Assembly: GCA_033439795.1 (NCBI GenBank)
Contig: JAUTDP010000005.1
Span: 3,005,001-3,069,000 of the forward strand
DNA: 64,000 nucleotides
Direction of reading: 5' to 3'
Source of the DNA: Sordaria brevicollis
Lineage: Eukaryota > Ascomycota > Sordariomycetes > Sordariales > Sordariaceae
The position numbers and the translations under genes are program-made. Each line of letters begins with the position of its first letter. The stretch's first letter is position 1. Positions 10,764-21,956 of this stretch are shown one piece after another. The notes under the pieces were generated by a model. That model made no database searches and was not told the DNA's origin. It saw only the letters and a list, made by a program, of their open reading frames with translations.

Positions 10764-11620
10764 GAGGATCTTGGAAAGAAGGTTGACGGAGGAGATCACG
10801 GCATTAGGGATGTCAAGATCCGTCGTTAGTGTATTGGTAGTTCGTAGAGTCCTTGATGAGATGGTAACCTTTCACGATCTTCGATTTGTCCTTCTTATGA
10901 GAACTAAGTGCTGTTATGTTCTTGGTGCTTTTGAGCTTGGATGAACAACTGATGTCCCAGACTTGGAGGGTTGGGGCTGTGTACGTTATGTAAAATCTAC
11001 CGGGCGAGCAACACCCTCGACTCACAATGGACTGGATCTGTGGAAGCTGCTCAAGACAGCATGAGAAGATTCGTGATCTTACAAAACACAGACAGGATGG
11101 GGAGCCGTGAAAAACATGAAGCGACGCGATGTCGGTAGATGCGGGAAACAAAACCAGGGCAATGAAACCGGGAAGGAGACGAGTGGTAACCAACTGCCTG
11201 GAACTGGGAAGGAGATCACACGTATGATACCCTTTTGGCGAGATCGGAGGATGAGCTTCTGATGACGTCGTCACTGCGAGTTGAACGAGATGTTGAGGGA
11301 AGTCGCATGCCGGTACTCGTCCCCCGACTTTCAGTGGCAGGCAGATTGGCTGCGAGAAGAACGCTCGCGTGAACTTCTTTTTCCCATTCCCATCTCCCGT
11401 TCATTTCTTCCTCGTTCATCATGTTTTTTACCCACCATCATCCTCGGTGCCATCAACCACCTCTTTAAGTAGTGATACGGACGCCCAGTCACAGCATCTT
11501 TCTACTACTACCGCGACCACCACCACCACCACCACCAACGTCTTCACCATCATCATTCGTTTTCTGAGATCCTACGCCCGACACCCGGTGCAAGCATCGT
11601 TTCACCGACAGCTAACCAAC
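10764..11620. other. Spacer between Cys-module genes 1 and 2
   Basis: It contains no supported gene. A pyrimidine-rich tract from about 11380 and an ACC trinucleotide run at about 11515-11538 lie just before the gene 2 start and probably belong to its leader. Confidence 0.5.
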
Positions 11621-13384
11621 ATGTCAGATCACGACAACACCGATAGAAACCCAGAGTTCTCAAATGGCGGGCGTCCTCCACCTTCGAACCGAACCAACAA
11701 CCAGTCTCAGAATCGGGCAGAAAACGGACACCAAGATGATGTACTGGGAGGGCATGTTGCAGCGTTTCATTGGCCAGCGAATAGTTATCTGCTGCCATAT
11801 GACAGCAACTCGGCGTCGTCGATGACTTTGTCTCCTTCCTACACAGACCGAGACAACAGCTAGTCCCAGAATCGGCCAGATGACGGATACGGATACCGAG
11901 GCGACGGATATCGAAACGGCGGATACCGAGATGACGGATACCGAAACGACGGATACCGAGACAACGGACAGCCATCCAACGGACAACAATACAACTGGTA
12001 TCAAAACAACGGGTATCAAAACAACGAACAAGATCGCTATCAGCTGCCATCAGGCGGACCATATCACAGTACGTCAGAGCTATCAAGGACTTCCTGGCCT
12101 CCTTCATACACAGATCGAGACAACATAGTCCAAGCTCCAACATCTCGCAGCGGACTGAATCACTACCAACGGTCACCGTGGGAATCACGTCAACCACCTC
12201 CCTCTGGTGTCGAGAGCGGGGTCCCATTGAGGGCACAACATGGAGTCACAGAACACGATCCCGAGTCTGCTGTGTTAGTAAGAGGAACATCGAACCCCAG
12301 CCCATTCCCCGGAATGAGACAGTCGTACTCGTCGTATGTACAGCAACCGAACCTGTCAGCGTCACAACATGAACCAAATCAATCAAACACAAACCACCTC
12401 GTGAGATCAGCAAATGATATCTTTCCCGCGTCGTCTTTGACATTGACAAATTGGCAACGCACAGGGTTCCCCCCTGTTGCCTTTAACAACCAACCTGGGG
12501 AAAGCCAAGATCAGAGGAGAAGCGGATTACAGCCATCACAACCGGACAGACGAGAATACCTCAATCACAACTCGTCGCTGAGAACGACCTCGTATCCTTC
12601 TCAGCCTACTCGAGCGCAAGACCCACGACAATGGCAACATAGTCTGACTTCTGAGCCGACACCACAACAGCAAGTACAGAAGAGCAATACCAAAAGCTGG
12701 GGTGCTGACAACAACGGCAACCGCAATACTGATAATAATATCCCTGTTAGTCAACATGTTACTGCTGTTGGTAGTGCGGATGGCCCAGCTGCCCCAGCAG
12801 CAAGTGACAAGCCCATTGGGGGTGGAAAGTCCGGTCCAAACGTAATGAGTCAAAAACCGGGAAACATTAAAGCCCGGAAAAGGCGGGAACGTCTCAAGGG
12901 CGAAGGTCTTTGTCAGATGTGTGGAAAAGCAGAGGTTACCGGAAACCATATATGTGATAGCTGTTACAAAAAGAGACGGGAAAGAGACATTGAGAATCAT
13001 CGTCGTAAAGCCGAGATTAATCAGTGTCGATGGTGTAAACGGAAGGCTATGGATGGGAGAAAGTTATGTGAGGAACATTATCGGAAACAGCAAAAATGGA
13101 ACCGTGATCGGGCACAGCGAGACCGGGACCATTTACGGCAACAGCGAGAACGGGATCGTTTACGTCAACTACAAGACAAGTCTAAACGCCAGGAACATGC
13201 CACGAGCCAGGAGACGGAACAAGATGCTGATGCTTCTGAGGAAGGTTGGCAACCACAGGAATTGGGTGACTACAAAAACACAGGCTCATTTTATGGAGGG
13301 AATCATCCGCCTCGGAAAGACGATGGCGAGGATGATCCGGATGCGGGTGGGGTTGCCCAGGCGCAGCTGGTTTCTTGCTCGTGA
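11621..13384 (+). CDS. Cys-module gene 2, interrupted by an in-frame TAG or spliced
   Basis: The start ACCAACATGTC is a good context. The frame stays open for 587 codons except for one TAG at 11861-11863 (codon 81). The TAG sits in a repeated segment: NNQSQNR earlier corresponds to NS*SQNR here, so it probably replaced CAG (Gln). Alternatively an intron 11741-11863 (GTACTG...CTAG, 123 bases, in frame) would remove it, although the donor is poor. After it comes a GYR-x-DG tandem repeat (11880-11965), a Gln/Asn/Ser-rich disordered region, and C-terminal modules C431-x2-C434-x10-C445-x2-C448 and C469-x2-C472-x10-C483-x2-H486 joined by an Arg/Lys-rich helix. A long Arg/Asp/Gln coiled segment follows. 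The first module (EGLCQMCGK) resembles gene 1's second (EGLCTTCGK). Function unknown; it is possibly a recent pseudogene, or it may restart at M12314. Confidence 0.68.
11880..11965 (+). repeat. In-frame minisatellite encoding GYR-x-DG repeats
   Basis: Five or so copies of a unit close to GACGGATACCGAGAC occur in tandem inside Cys-module gene 2, encoding successive GYR-(N/D)-(G/D)-G units. Length is preserved in multiples of three, so the reading frame survives copy-number change. Confidence 0.75.
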
Positions 13385-16141
13385 GGGATAGCTATACTGG
13401 CTGACGGGCTGACGGGAAGAGTGCTTCTCGGCGGGGTGTCAAGGTGCACTGAAAAGGACTTGACGACATGGCAGTAGAACTGTAGAGGCGATGAAGGCAT
13501 GAGTGTGGATTTGGCGCATGGAAGCGTGTTGAGGGACTGTTGGTGCGAAATGGACAAAACACAACAACATCACAGGAAAAAGCGGAAAAAGAAGGCGACA
13601 GCGAGAAAGGGGAGTGATTCAAGTGTTTGGAGATAGCATCGTAGCGACAGGCTTTGGATACCTCTAGAAGAAGTAGGTAGTAGGATGGCTAGCAATAGGA
13701 ACGAGGGTTGCAGTCTATAGCTACCTACTACACCATGGTAGAGGTAGTTGTAGGCAGTTCCATGAGCTTGGTGATTCGTGTCACTTCTTCTGGTTAACCG
13801 TCTTTGTTCACCGTAGGTTGGGTACGAAATTGAACCGCCACCTGGTGAGGTTGGGACTCTTCTGCCTCCGCCTTCTGTTAAGTCTCCCCCCTGCGGCCCT
13901 GCAGCCCCTGCTTGAAGTTTGAGAAAGACACTGAACATGACACGCCATTTAGTTATTGGGTATCCGGAATGTCCCATTTTAGTCTCGTTGGTCACATATA
14001 GTATCGGTTTTCTTGACCGTTCGGGATGTTGAGAGTTGAGATTCATTTGGTGTTGGGATCGACTCGGCAAGTCCCGGTTCCTACTCTCCAGCTCGTGACC
14101 ATCCATTACATCTCATCACCCTTATTCGGGCATCGTACTTGGGTAAAGCTGAGGGTGTTTTACTTCGCTCTGTGAGAGGATTAACCGTCGTAGGTAGAAG
14201 TACCTAGTCTCTTGCTTTGCCTTGTTGAGTTCCAGTGTCAAGTCCATGTCCCAGCAATATAAACTCGGGGGTGTGGTGTGTAAGCTATTGGGTTTTTTCG
14301 CTCTCCTAGTCCCGTATCTTGGGGTCTAGGTTGTGATGGGCACGATAGTTGACGGCAGTTGGGAGTGTGGCGTGGAGGTTGAGAGGTGACGGCATGAGAT
14401 ATAATATGGGATACAATCTTGTATGCAACCTGAGAGGCACGAACTTTGGTCCGCCGCTTCACCCCCTGATGTCTACACTCATGCAGAACCAATCCACGAC
14501 TTCAGACTCAGAGCATGTTACGTACCCACCTCATTAACAGACGGTATTGATGGCCCAATCTTCAAGTCCAGTCTTCAAACCTAGTGTATCACTGCGATGA
14601 TACACTCACTCTCACCTACTCTCTCGCTTTTCCAAGTCTTCTTAGTCCTAGTTGCCGTTCAATCTTGTTCCCAACTCCCCGTCCCAGGGTACGCCATCAA
14701 CTCTTCTAGAAGCGTATTACTCTTTTAAGACTGCTTGCAACGCCCCCCGATGGCACCTCCGCACCTGTGCATCAAGACTACGTAAGGTACCCACAACTTA
14801 CACGCCATGTACAACGTCGTTGCCAATCGTGCCAATCGTGCCAATTTACTATGTATTCGATGAATATGGTCTCCCTCTTGAGTCTTGACTACTACCGAGA
14901 CCCCAACCTGGAAGTCAACTCATGTCTCGGCGGTACAATCTCGGACCCCCGGGGACCCGGGTGCCCGGGTGCATGACGTGATACCGAGGCATTCTTCGAT
15001 AGCGTTGTCATGTGGTAGTAGGTATTCATCTGTCAGCCTGTCACTTTTCGAATCTGAACTAAGTGTCGAACAAAGTTTCGAAGTCTTCCAACTTTAAACT
15101 TTCACAGTTTCACCCTCTTCTTGAAATGAACTTACTTGTGCATTCCACAAAACCGGCTATCCTTCCTGGACTTGTCCCTTGATGGGTTGGTATCCCACCA
15201 CCCCTTTTTCTTATACCTAGGTTAAGGTAACATCTGTCAGTTCTGGTAATCTTCCCAGGTACATACAAACAACCTCATCAAGCCTCAACACAAAAATCCC
15301 AACGTATGAAGAGCGTGGCGTAGCCAACCGCGTAAACAAAAGCTGAAGCATTACGCCTAATTAGGTTGTCTCCTGGTCTGGGGTTCAAGCATCCCGTCAT
15401 TGAACCCTTGATCCTGACCGTACTGAACAAAGAACATTGTCCACCACCACAGCCACTTTTTCTGCCACTTTTCCTGCCACTTTTCCTACCACTACATCAA
15501 CGAGCCGATAACAAAGACGCTCTATGTGAGCGGGACAACGAAACAATAAACAATGGATCCCCTGGAAACGCTTGGAACGGCGAAGACAATGAGTCTCCTC
15601 AAGGTGATAGACGGGAAACAGGAAAAGACACGGGCTGTAGACAATGAGGATTGTACCTCCTAGCCACGTTCGTCAACTTAGACTGCCGAGGACAAGAGAA
15701 AACCATCAGAGCTGAAAGTGAACTGAACAGTTGAGAAGAGAATGAGTCTATTGTTTTGCTCATTTATCAAGATTGGTTTTCCATTGATGCGTTTCTTTCC
15801 CCATTGAAGCCAAACGTAGATGTATCTAGGCTGTCTTTATCTTGTTGTCCTCCTTTACGGAAGCCGTAGACGGATTAAATACCCACCCGCACCACCGCTC
15901 CTTGGCTCAAGGAAGATGCCATTTCATCCCATCTCTTTCTCTCTCTCTTTGGTAAAATAAACAGTAGAAACAAGTCGAAGTGACGCGTCCACGACACGTC
16001 CACGAGAGAAAGAAAGCACGAACTACTGACACAGAAAGACAAACAACTAGATAGAAGCCATCTTAAGCCTCTCAGCCACTTCAAAGTAACCACCCCTTAC
16101 ACCCACAAACAAAAAACAACCAACCCAAAGAATCCGCAACC
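13385..16141. other. 2.7-kb spacer between Cys-module genes 2 and 3
   Basis: No supported gene. Visible features are small: TGCCAATCG triplicated near 14820-14845, a GC palindrome series (CCCGGGG, CCCGGG, CCCGGG) at about 14945-14970, and three copies of a CCACTTTT(T/C)CTG-like unit near 15460-15495. The last 200 bases, before 16142, are A-rich and pyrimidine-rich, as expected for a leader. Confidence 0.5.
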
Positions 16142-18655
16142 ATGCCCCCCCGCATTCGAGACCATGATTCAGCTCCCCCCATCGACCTCCTCCAATTCGC
16201 TCCCGAAAATGGCGGCATCTCCATCGGCGAAGAGCATTTCAGGCAGCAGAACCCAGAAGCAGCGCAGCGTCTTCTTGAGCAGCGAGCGAGACAGGAAGAA
16301 GAACGGCGGCAGCGTGAGCTCGAGGAGCAAGCGAGACGGGAAGAGGAACAGCAGCAGGAACGCTTGCGGCAAGAGGAGGAGCGAAAGCGGCTAGAGATGG
16401 AAGAGATGGAAGAGCGGCACAAGGCGCTTATGGAGCAACTGAGGTTTCATCAGAGCCCGGGAACGTACGCGAGGGAGGAAGAGGAGCGACTGGAGAGAGC
16501 CGTTGCTGAAATGGAAATTATTCTTGCTGAGCATGATAAAAAGGTGGCGGAGGAGCAGAAACAGCGCGAGCAGCAGCAGCAGCAGCAGCAGCGGCAACAA
16601 CCTCTTCCTCAAACACCTCCGCGACAGATCGCGCAACCACTTGTGCAGCAACCTCAGCAGCAACTTGTGCAACCCCCTTCGCAGCAACAGCAATGGCAAC
16701 AGTGGTCGCCATGGCAACTCCGGCGTCACGAACTCCAGCCCCGTTACCCCGCGTTCGTTATGCGACGCGTGGCAGCCAACGTCACCAGCGTTCAGGCCGC
16801 GTACAACCAGCTGATTGCAATTAGAAAGCCTTCTACCCCGGAACGCCCTGTCATGCTTCCCGACAACGATCCATCGGTGATCTGGGAGCGGGAGGCGACC
16901 TGGGAGATGAAGGCGATCCTGGAGCATCTTGCAGTGAACTGGACCGAGTCCGGGGTGCCCATCATCGGCTTCCCACCCCCTCAGCCCGGTATCCTGAGCG
17001 TCCATCAGATGTTTCACATCCTTCGGTGTACTCCTCCCAAGGTAGGAAGTATCATCCCCAACTCGGAGCGCTGCATCTGGTACCGGAGTTTTGCGAATGA
17101 ATACGCGGAGCTCAACTACTTTGTTGGCGGCTTATTGAAGCTTATCGAGCCGTACCTCAACGGTGAGGCGGGGTACGAAGACAGCCCGGATGCCTTGGCC
17201 AACGGAAGCGGGGCAGTGAGGTGGCGTGAAGACCTCCAAGTTGAGTGGTGTACTTGCCACTATGACTCTTTCAGCACGAGGTTCGTCACCCGCCAGGGAA
17301 ATGCAGAGGGTGCCCTGGTCGTTGGGTATAGAACGCCTTGGAACCCGGTCTGCCAAGGGTGCCGAGGGATGCGGAGTGTGGAGATTATGGCGCTCGACTA
17401 TCTTGCTAGATGGTTCAGCTTCCCGGTTCCAGCGGGAACCCATATCCTGGACGTCATGGAGGCCTGGGCTGAGGCCGAACAGATTCAGCAGAAAGGTGGT
17501 GATGTACCTGAGACACCGAACGGGCCATCGGCGGAGTCGGAAGGACGGTCGAAGATTGACCTGTCGACTAGATCAAAACTCCTGTCTCGGAAAGTTCAGG
17601 GTCTGCTCTGGGGAGAAAGGGCGCTCATGAGGGCGATAGAGGAAGCTTCGAGTCCTACGAGGAAATCGAAGCGTCGCCGTGAGGATGATGGAGGGGAGGA
17701 AGCGGGTGAGAACAACACGCGTCCACGTGTCGTACAGCCCATGCCGAAGCGTCGTCGTCTCCCTGACGGACCTTCTTCCGCGGGTCCATCTGTTGATGCT
17801 CCGTCGGCTAATGCTTCTGTTGCCGCTTCTAATCAAATCACCGGTTCCGGAGACGTTGAAATGATGGATGTGTGGGGTGATGATCCGGCTGCTTCTGCTG
17901 CTCCCGTATTTCAGAACACTGCTCCTTCTGTGGTCACGGCTCCCCAACAAGCTCCCCAGGGACAACTTCAATATCCTCCACTCGTGCCTCCTCAAGTACA
18001 AATTCCACAACTGCAATATGCTCAGCCACAGCCTCCTCAGGCACAAGTTCCCCAGGTAGAACCCGCTGAGCCACAAGTTGAACAACAACAGGAGTATATT
18101 ATAGACGCACAAGGTATCAAATGGGCGCCGAGACTCTCTCGCCAGCAGCCAGTCGAGCAGGCAGTCGAGCAGTTCGTCGAACAACCAGTCCAGCAATTCC
18201 AGGGAATCAATCCCGGGGCCATCGCACCCAGAGCCACGGCTGCGGAAGCGCAGGCCATCCTTGCAGCCGAGGGCAGGGAGTATCCCGAGGAGCCCGAGGA
18301 CGTCGAGGCGTATTGCAACTGTTGCAAAAACAAGAGAATGAAGCAAGCCGGGCGGGCGGGCAACAAGAAGTGCCAAAAGTGCATAGATACGGACACGAAG
18401 ATCCGAAACCTCAACTTTGAGCGCGGCTACTGTACCAGGTGGCATTGCAAAACGTACATGGGGTTGCCGAGGCCTACCAAGGGCTTTGGGGAGCCTTATG
18501 CGCTCTGTCTGTCTTGTAGGGAGAAGTCAAACAGGCAGAAGGCAAACCGGAGAGAGAGGTTGGCCCAGGAAGCGGCTCAGCAAGCGGCTCAGCAAGCGGC
18601 CCAGAGTGGTGGTGCAGGGGATGATGGGGCTGGCATGGAATCATCCATGATGTAG
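16142..18655 (+). CDS. Large coiled-coil and Gln-rich protein with C-terminal paired Cys modules (Cys-module gene 3)
   Basis: A single-exon frame of 837 residues. Residues 40-125 are an Arg/Glu/Gln coiled coil. Residues 140-190 are Gln-rich (CAG/CAA repeats). Residues 205-460 look like a folded domain, with C370-x-C372 (EWCTCHY) and C404-x2-C407 (VCQGCRG). Nuclear-type basic patches follow (RKSKRRRED near 507 and MPKRRRLPD near 537). Next comes a Pro/Gln/Val-rich disordered region. The C-terminal modules are C725-x2-C728-x15-C744-x2-C747 and, 16 residues on, C764-x4-C769-x19-C789-x2-C792, then an Arg/Ala/Gln-rich tail. The x15 and x16 spacings are identical to gene 1, which argues for common descent of this end. 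The rest of the protein shows no visible similarity to genes 1 or 2. Likely nuclear; function unknown. Confidence 0.78.
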   Translation: MPPRIRDHDSAPPIDLLQFAPENGGISIGEEHFRQQNPEAAQRLLEQRARQEEERRQRELEEQARREEEQQQERLRQEEERKRLEMEEMEERHKALMEQLRFHQSPGTYAREEEERLERAVAEMEIILAEHDKKVAEEQKQREQQQQQQQRQQPLPQTPPRQIAQPLVQQPQQQLVQPPSQQQQWQQWSPWQLRRHELQPRYPAFVMRRVAANVTSVQAAYNQLIAIRKPSTPERPVMLPDNDPSVIWEREATWEMKAILEHLAVNWTESGVPIIGFPPPQPGILSVHQMFHILRCTPPKVGSIIPNSERCIWYRSFANEYAELNYFVGGLLKLIEPYLNGEAGYEDSPDALANGSGAVRWREDLQVEWCTCHYDSFSTRFVTRQGNAEGALVVGYRTPWNPVCQGCRGMRSVEIMALDYLARWFSFPVPAGTHILDVMEAWAEAEQIQQKGGDVPETPNGPSAESEGRSKIDLSTRSKLLSRKVQGLLWGERALMRAIEEASSPTRKSKRRREDDGGEEAGENNTRPRVVQPMPKRRRLPDGPSSAGPSVDAPSANASVAASNQITGSGDVEMMDVWGDDPAASAAPVFQNTAPSVVTAPQQAPQGQLQYPPLVPPQVQIPQLQYAQPQPPQAQVPQVEPAEPQVEQQQEYIIDAQGIKWAPRLSRQQPVEQAVEQFVEQPVQQFQGINPGAIAPRATAAEAQAILAAEGREYPEEPEDVEAYCNCCKNKRMKQAGRAGNKKCQKCIDTDTKIRNLNFERGYCTRWHCKTYMGLPRPTKGFGEPYALCLSCREKSNRQKANRRERLAQEAAQQAAQQAAQSGGAGDDGAGMESSMM

Positions 18656-19895
18656 TGTAGGTATTTGAGGGGATAGAGATGGCTTGGGAGGTTATTGAAC
18701 AGGTAGGTCGGTGTATCTGATGGGGCTTGTAAGGAGGGGGATAATGTTGAGGTAAATATTGGATTAATCATCACGGCTGGATATCGCAGTGTATGGTACT
18801 GGTATGAGTGAATGTGAAGTCTCAAATTTGAAGTCGGAACACCACGATTGGGCATGTTGATGTGACGATGTGAACTCGGTTCCTGGGTGAAAGACCTCAC
18901 TAGAGTCTCTTGGTAGGTTGCGATATGGACCTTTGATCGGATGTCAGCAATCATGTCGTTTGGGATGAAATGGGTGAAGAATCCAAACGCTTGTATTATG
19001 ATGACGGCTTTCCACTTGTCAGCCACAGGCGATGGCGAGTTGAACGGGGGGAGGTTGTGTCCGGTAAAAGAGGGTGGAAGGGAATGGAACGAGATCAGTC
19101 ATGACGACTAAGAAAGATGGAAACAATATTTGAAAAGGGAAGAGGACAACACATGGCCGTGATGTAAAAGCCAGACACTGGTCGTACTCGCCCGGAAAGG
19201 CAAATTGCGGAGAGGTGAGATGAGAGGGCAAAAGGATGTCTAGGAGAGAAATGAATGACAGCAGAATGTCAAAAGTTTAACTTGACCCTCCTTTCACGGC
19301 TGCTCTTTCAGTTTATACGACCTCAAAGTTTTGGACCTATCGTGACTGCCTGACGATCGAGGTTGATGTTGAAGAACAGAGGAAGTCACCACTGATGTCC
19401 GTCATTCTGTTGAGGTTTGCATCACACAGCGCGCAGCACGGGCCACCTTTGTCCAATTGCCTGCCCGCAATGCCTGTAATGTACTTAAAATGGCAGAATG
19501 ACAGCTCCGGCAGGCAAATCACTGCGAATGTGAGGTGAGGTACGTACCTCAGTCAGTCTGCTTTTCGTTTGCTGCCCCTCCATTTTCAGACTTCATATCC
19601 TCTTTCATCACCACATTCACCAACATCGCCGTCATTGTCGTTCTCGTTCTTTTCTTGAACCGGCACTCATCTTGAAGACCACGCTTTTAATTTCTTTCAC
19701 CCTCATCTTCGTATCGCAGTTCCGCGCCCATTCAACGACAGTGTGGTGTGCCTTCTCATCCGCCGGTTCTTATCTTATCGCACTTCCACTTGCAAATCTC
19801 AGAGACGGTCCATTGTGACAACTCTCAACCACCACAACTTTCACGACCACATCACCGTTCCAAAACTCCCGTCGACAGCTACTCACTTATCGGCC
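18656..19895. other. Intergenic between Cys-module gene 3 and the F-box gene
   Basis: No gene supported. It should contain the terminator region of gene 3 and the promoter and leader of the F-box gene. The frame of the F-box gene is open upstream to 19743 without an ATG, so the first ATG at 19896 was taken as its start. Confidence 0.5.
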
Positions 19896-21956
19896 ATGTC
19901 GACTTCACCAGGCGCGTCTAGAAAACGCAAGGCATCCGACGTGGGCGACAATGAGTCGCATGACCCTCGCCGGCGACCGGAAAGCCCTGCCTCACTCAAG
20001 CCAACAACAACGACAACAACAACAACAACCCTCATGGACCTTCCCACCGAACTAAAGAACCGAATCCTCGATTATCTCACACCCATTCCACCTGACATCA
20101 GCGAATCTTGTCCAGAGCCCTACGACAAGCTTGTCCGCGAAGACCCATGGTACGACTTTACCCGCCGTCGAAGCGCCTTGCGCAACCTCTGTCTCGTTTC
20201 GCGCTTCTGGGCCAGCCTCGCTCGCCCATACCTCTACAACACCATTGCCATCACCAGCGGAGCCGTCCTTGTGCTGCTCTTCCGCACCATCACCGAGAAT
20301 CCACAGTATTCCAGCTGGACCCGCTTCCTCAGCTGCCACCTCACCTTGTCCAACGAGCGAGTGGTTCGCAGCACGAGGGTGTGGCTCAAAAGGCTGCTAC
20401 CAACCTGGCGGCAGGTCAAAGGCCTGATGGAATACGTAGCCGGTTATCTCACAACCCTCCAAGTTCGGACTCAGGCGAGCGAGAGCTACGATGAATACCT
20501 AGACGCGCCCCAGGGAATACTCGCCATGATCATCACCACCCTCTCCAAGCTTGAGACGCTGTTTCTGCAAGTTCCTGCCATCGAGGACGACCTCGATTAT
20601 TTTCAGTTGCTGAGCTGTCTCCGAATGGCTCTATCCCACTTCGACACGGCCGTGGGTCAAAAGTGCCGTGACTATTTCGCCTCCATGTACGAAGATGAGG
20701 GGCTCGCCGAACTCCCATCCCTGCGCCGCGAGCCCAATGCTCTCATCCCCTTCCAGCATCTCACCACCCTTCTCCTCCAAGGTGATCCGTCAGTCGAGGA
20801 CCCCACCACCCTGGACGACGACGAAGATGACGACTCGGAAGCCGGCGACCTTCCCGAGGTGTTTGGCGTTCAGATCAGGCACTACGATTCTCTCTTACGC
20901 CTTCTCCCGGCTCTGACCACGGTCGAAGTATCCACCGACGATGGCATCTTCAGTCTCCTAGAACTCGAAGTCGACGAAGATCACGAGTTGACCGGTGGCT
21001 TCTACGATCCCGATCCTCATTCTCTTCCAAAGAAGTTGATCCCCGCCAAGCACATCTACCTGCACGAGTCCATCGCCGACCCGCGCAACATCGGCCGCAT
21101 CCTCCGGCACGCGCCCAACCTCGAGACGCTCTACATGCAGCCTCGCCGTGTTGATTCCTTTCACCGGATCCCACCGCAGGACTCAACAGTCGCAGACGAC
21201 GACTGCCTCGACCAAGCCCTCGCCAAGTACGGCAACACAAAACTCAAACATCTCGACCTAAACTGGTTCGACTGCCAAGGCTCCGAAGCCAGCATCGGCG
21301 TCGGCGGCCGCCTTTCCACCCTCCCTCTTCTCTCAAGGATCGAAAAACTCTGCCTCCAACTCGTCCTACTATACGGCGACCTACCAGAAGGCGAAATCAT
21401 GATGGCGCAAACGCACATAGCCGACCTGCTACCGCCCAACCTGGTCGAGCTAGCGCTCGAAGACTGGTGGTGGGAGTCCCTCGACGACTTTGACACGTTC
21501 TACCGCTGGTCGGAGGCACAGAGAGACACTCATTACAAGGAAAAGGAAGGGTACAGACGGACGGTGTTGGTCATGCTAGGGGATCTTGCGGCCGTGTCAG
21601 GCAAGAATTCTCGGCCGATGGATCGGATGAAGGGGGGGAGGAAGATGCATAACCTGAAAAAGGTCAGGTTTTTCATTAGGACGCTGCCGACGTGGATTCC
21701 GCCGATGCAGGGGCAGGAGCAGGTTAATAATGAGGATAATAATGGCAACGGCAACGGCAACGGCTTTGATAATAACGGGGTTACCTCTACTATCCCGGAG
21801 GGGGATGGTCAGGATGAGAAACATGTGCTGGGACTGTTTGCGGATATCAAGGAGATGTTTGAGAAGGCCGGGGTGGAATTTGAGGTGGAGCTTGATCAGC
21901 CGTTGGAGGTGATGGAGATGATGGAGGACATGGAGCAGGAGGAAGTGGTTGATTAG
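19896..21956 (+). CDS. F-box protein
   Basis: 686 residues in a single exon. A basic motif (SRKRKASD) lies near residue 8, then a Thr run encoded by ACA/ACG repeats. An F-box begins at residue 46 (LMDLPTELKNRILDYL) and continues through LCLVSRFWASLARPYLY, the usual F-box-plus-first-helix pattern of fungal F-box/leucine-rich proteins. Downstream are irregular Leu-rich segments (LETLFLQVP, LKHLDLNWF, LVELALEDW) that read as degenerate leucine-rich repeats. The C-terminus is acidic (EDMEQEEVVD). F-box proteins connect substrates to Skp1-Cul1 ubiquitin ligases; the substrate is unknown. It lies on the same strand as the three Cys-module genes, but a functional link is not shown. Confidence 0.85.
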   Translation: MSTSPGASRKRKASDVGDNESHDPRRRPESPASLKPTTTTTTTTTLMDLPTELKNRILDYLTPIPPDISESCPEPYDKLVREDPWYDFTRRRSALRNLCLVSRFWASLARPYLYNTIAITSGAVLVLLFRTITENPQYSSWTRFLSCHLTLSNERVVRSTRVWLKRLLPTWRQVKGLMEYVAGYLTTLQVRTQASESYDEYLDAPQGILAMIITTLSKLETLFLQVPAIEDDLDYFQLLSCLRMALSHFDTAVGQKCRDYFASMYEDEGLAELPSLRREPNALIPFQHLTTLLLQGDPSVEDPTTLDDDEDDDSEAGDLPEVFGVQIRHYDSLLRLLPALTTVEVSTDDGIFSLLELEVDEDHELTGGFYDPDPHSLPKKLIPAKHIYLHESIADPRNIGRILRHAPNLETLYMQPRRVDSFHRIPPQDSTVADDDCLDQALAKYGNTKLKHLDLNWFDCQGSEASIGVGGRLSTLPLLSRIEKLCLQLVLLYGDLPEGEIMMAQTHIADLLPPNLVELALEDWWWESLDDFDTFYRWSEAQRDTHYKEKEGYRRTVLVMLGDLAAVSGKNSRPMDRMKGGRKMHNLKKVRFFIRTLPTWIPPMQGQEQVNNEDNNGNGNGNGFDNNGVTSTIPEGDGQDEKHVLGLFADIKEMFEKAGVEFEVELDQPLEVMEMMEDMEQEEVVD

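Noticed and set aside
12285..12300. Possible tRNA B-box (GGTTCGATG on the minus strand)
   Set aside because: Consensus incomplete, no A box or cloverleaf around it, and it lies in coding sequence.
14940..14972. GC-rich palindromes as a terminator or functional hairpin
   Set aside because: No adjacent gene end or T run; short CCCGGG repeats alone are not enough.
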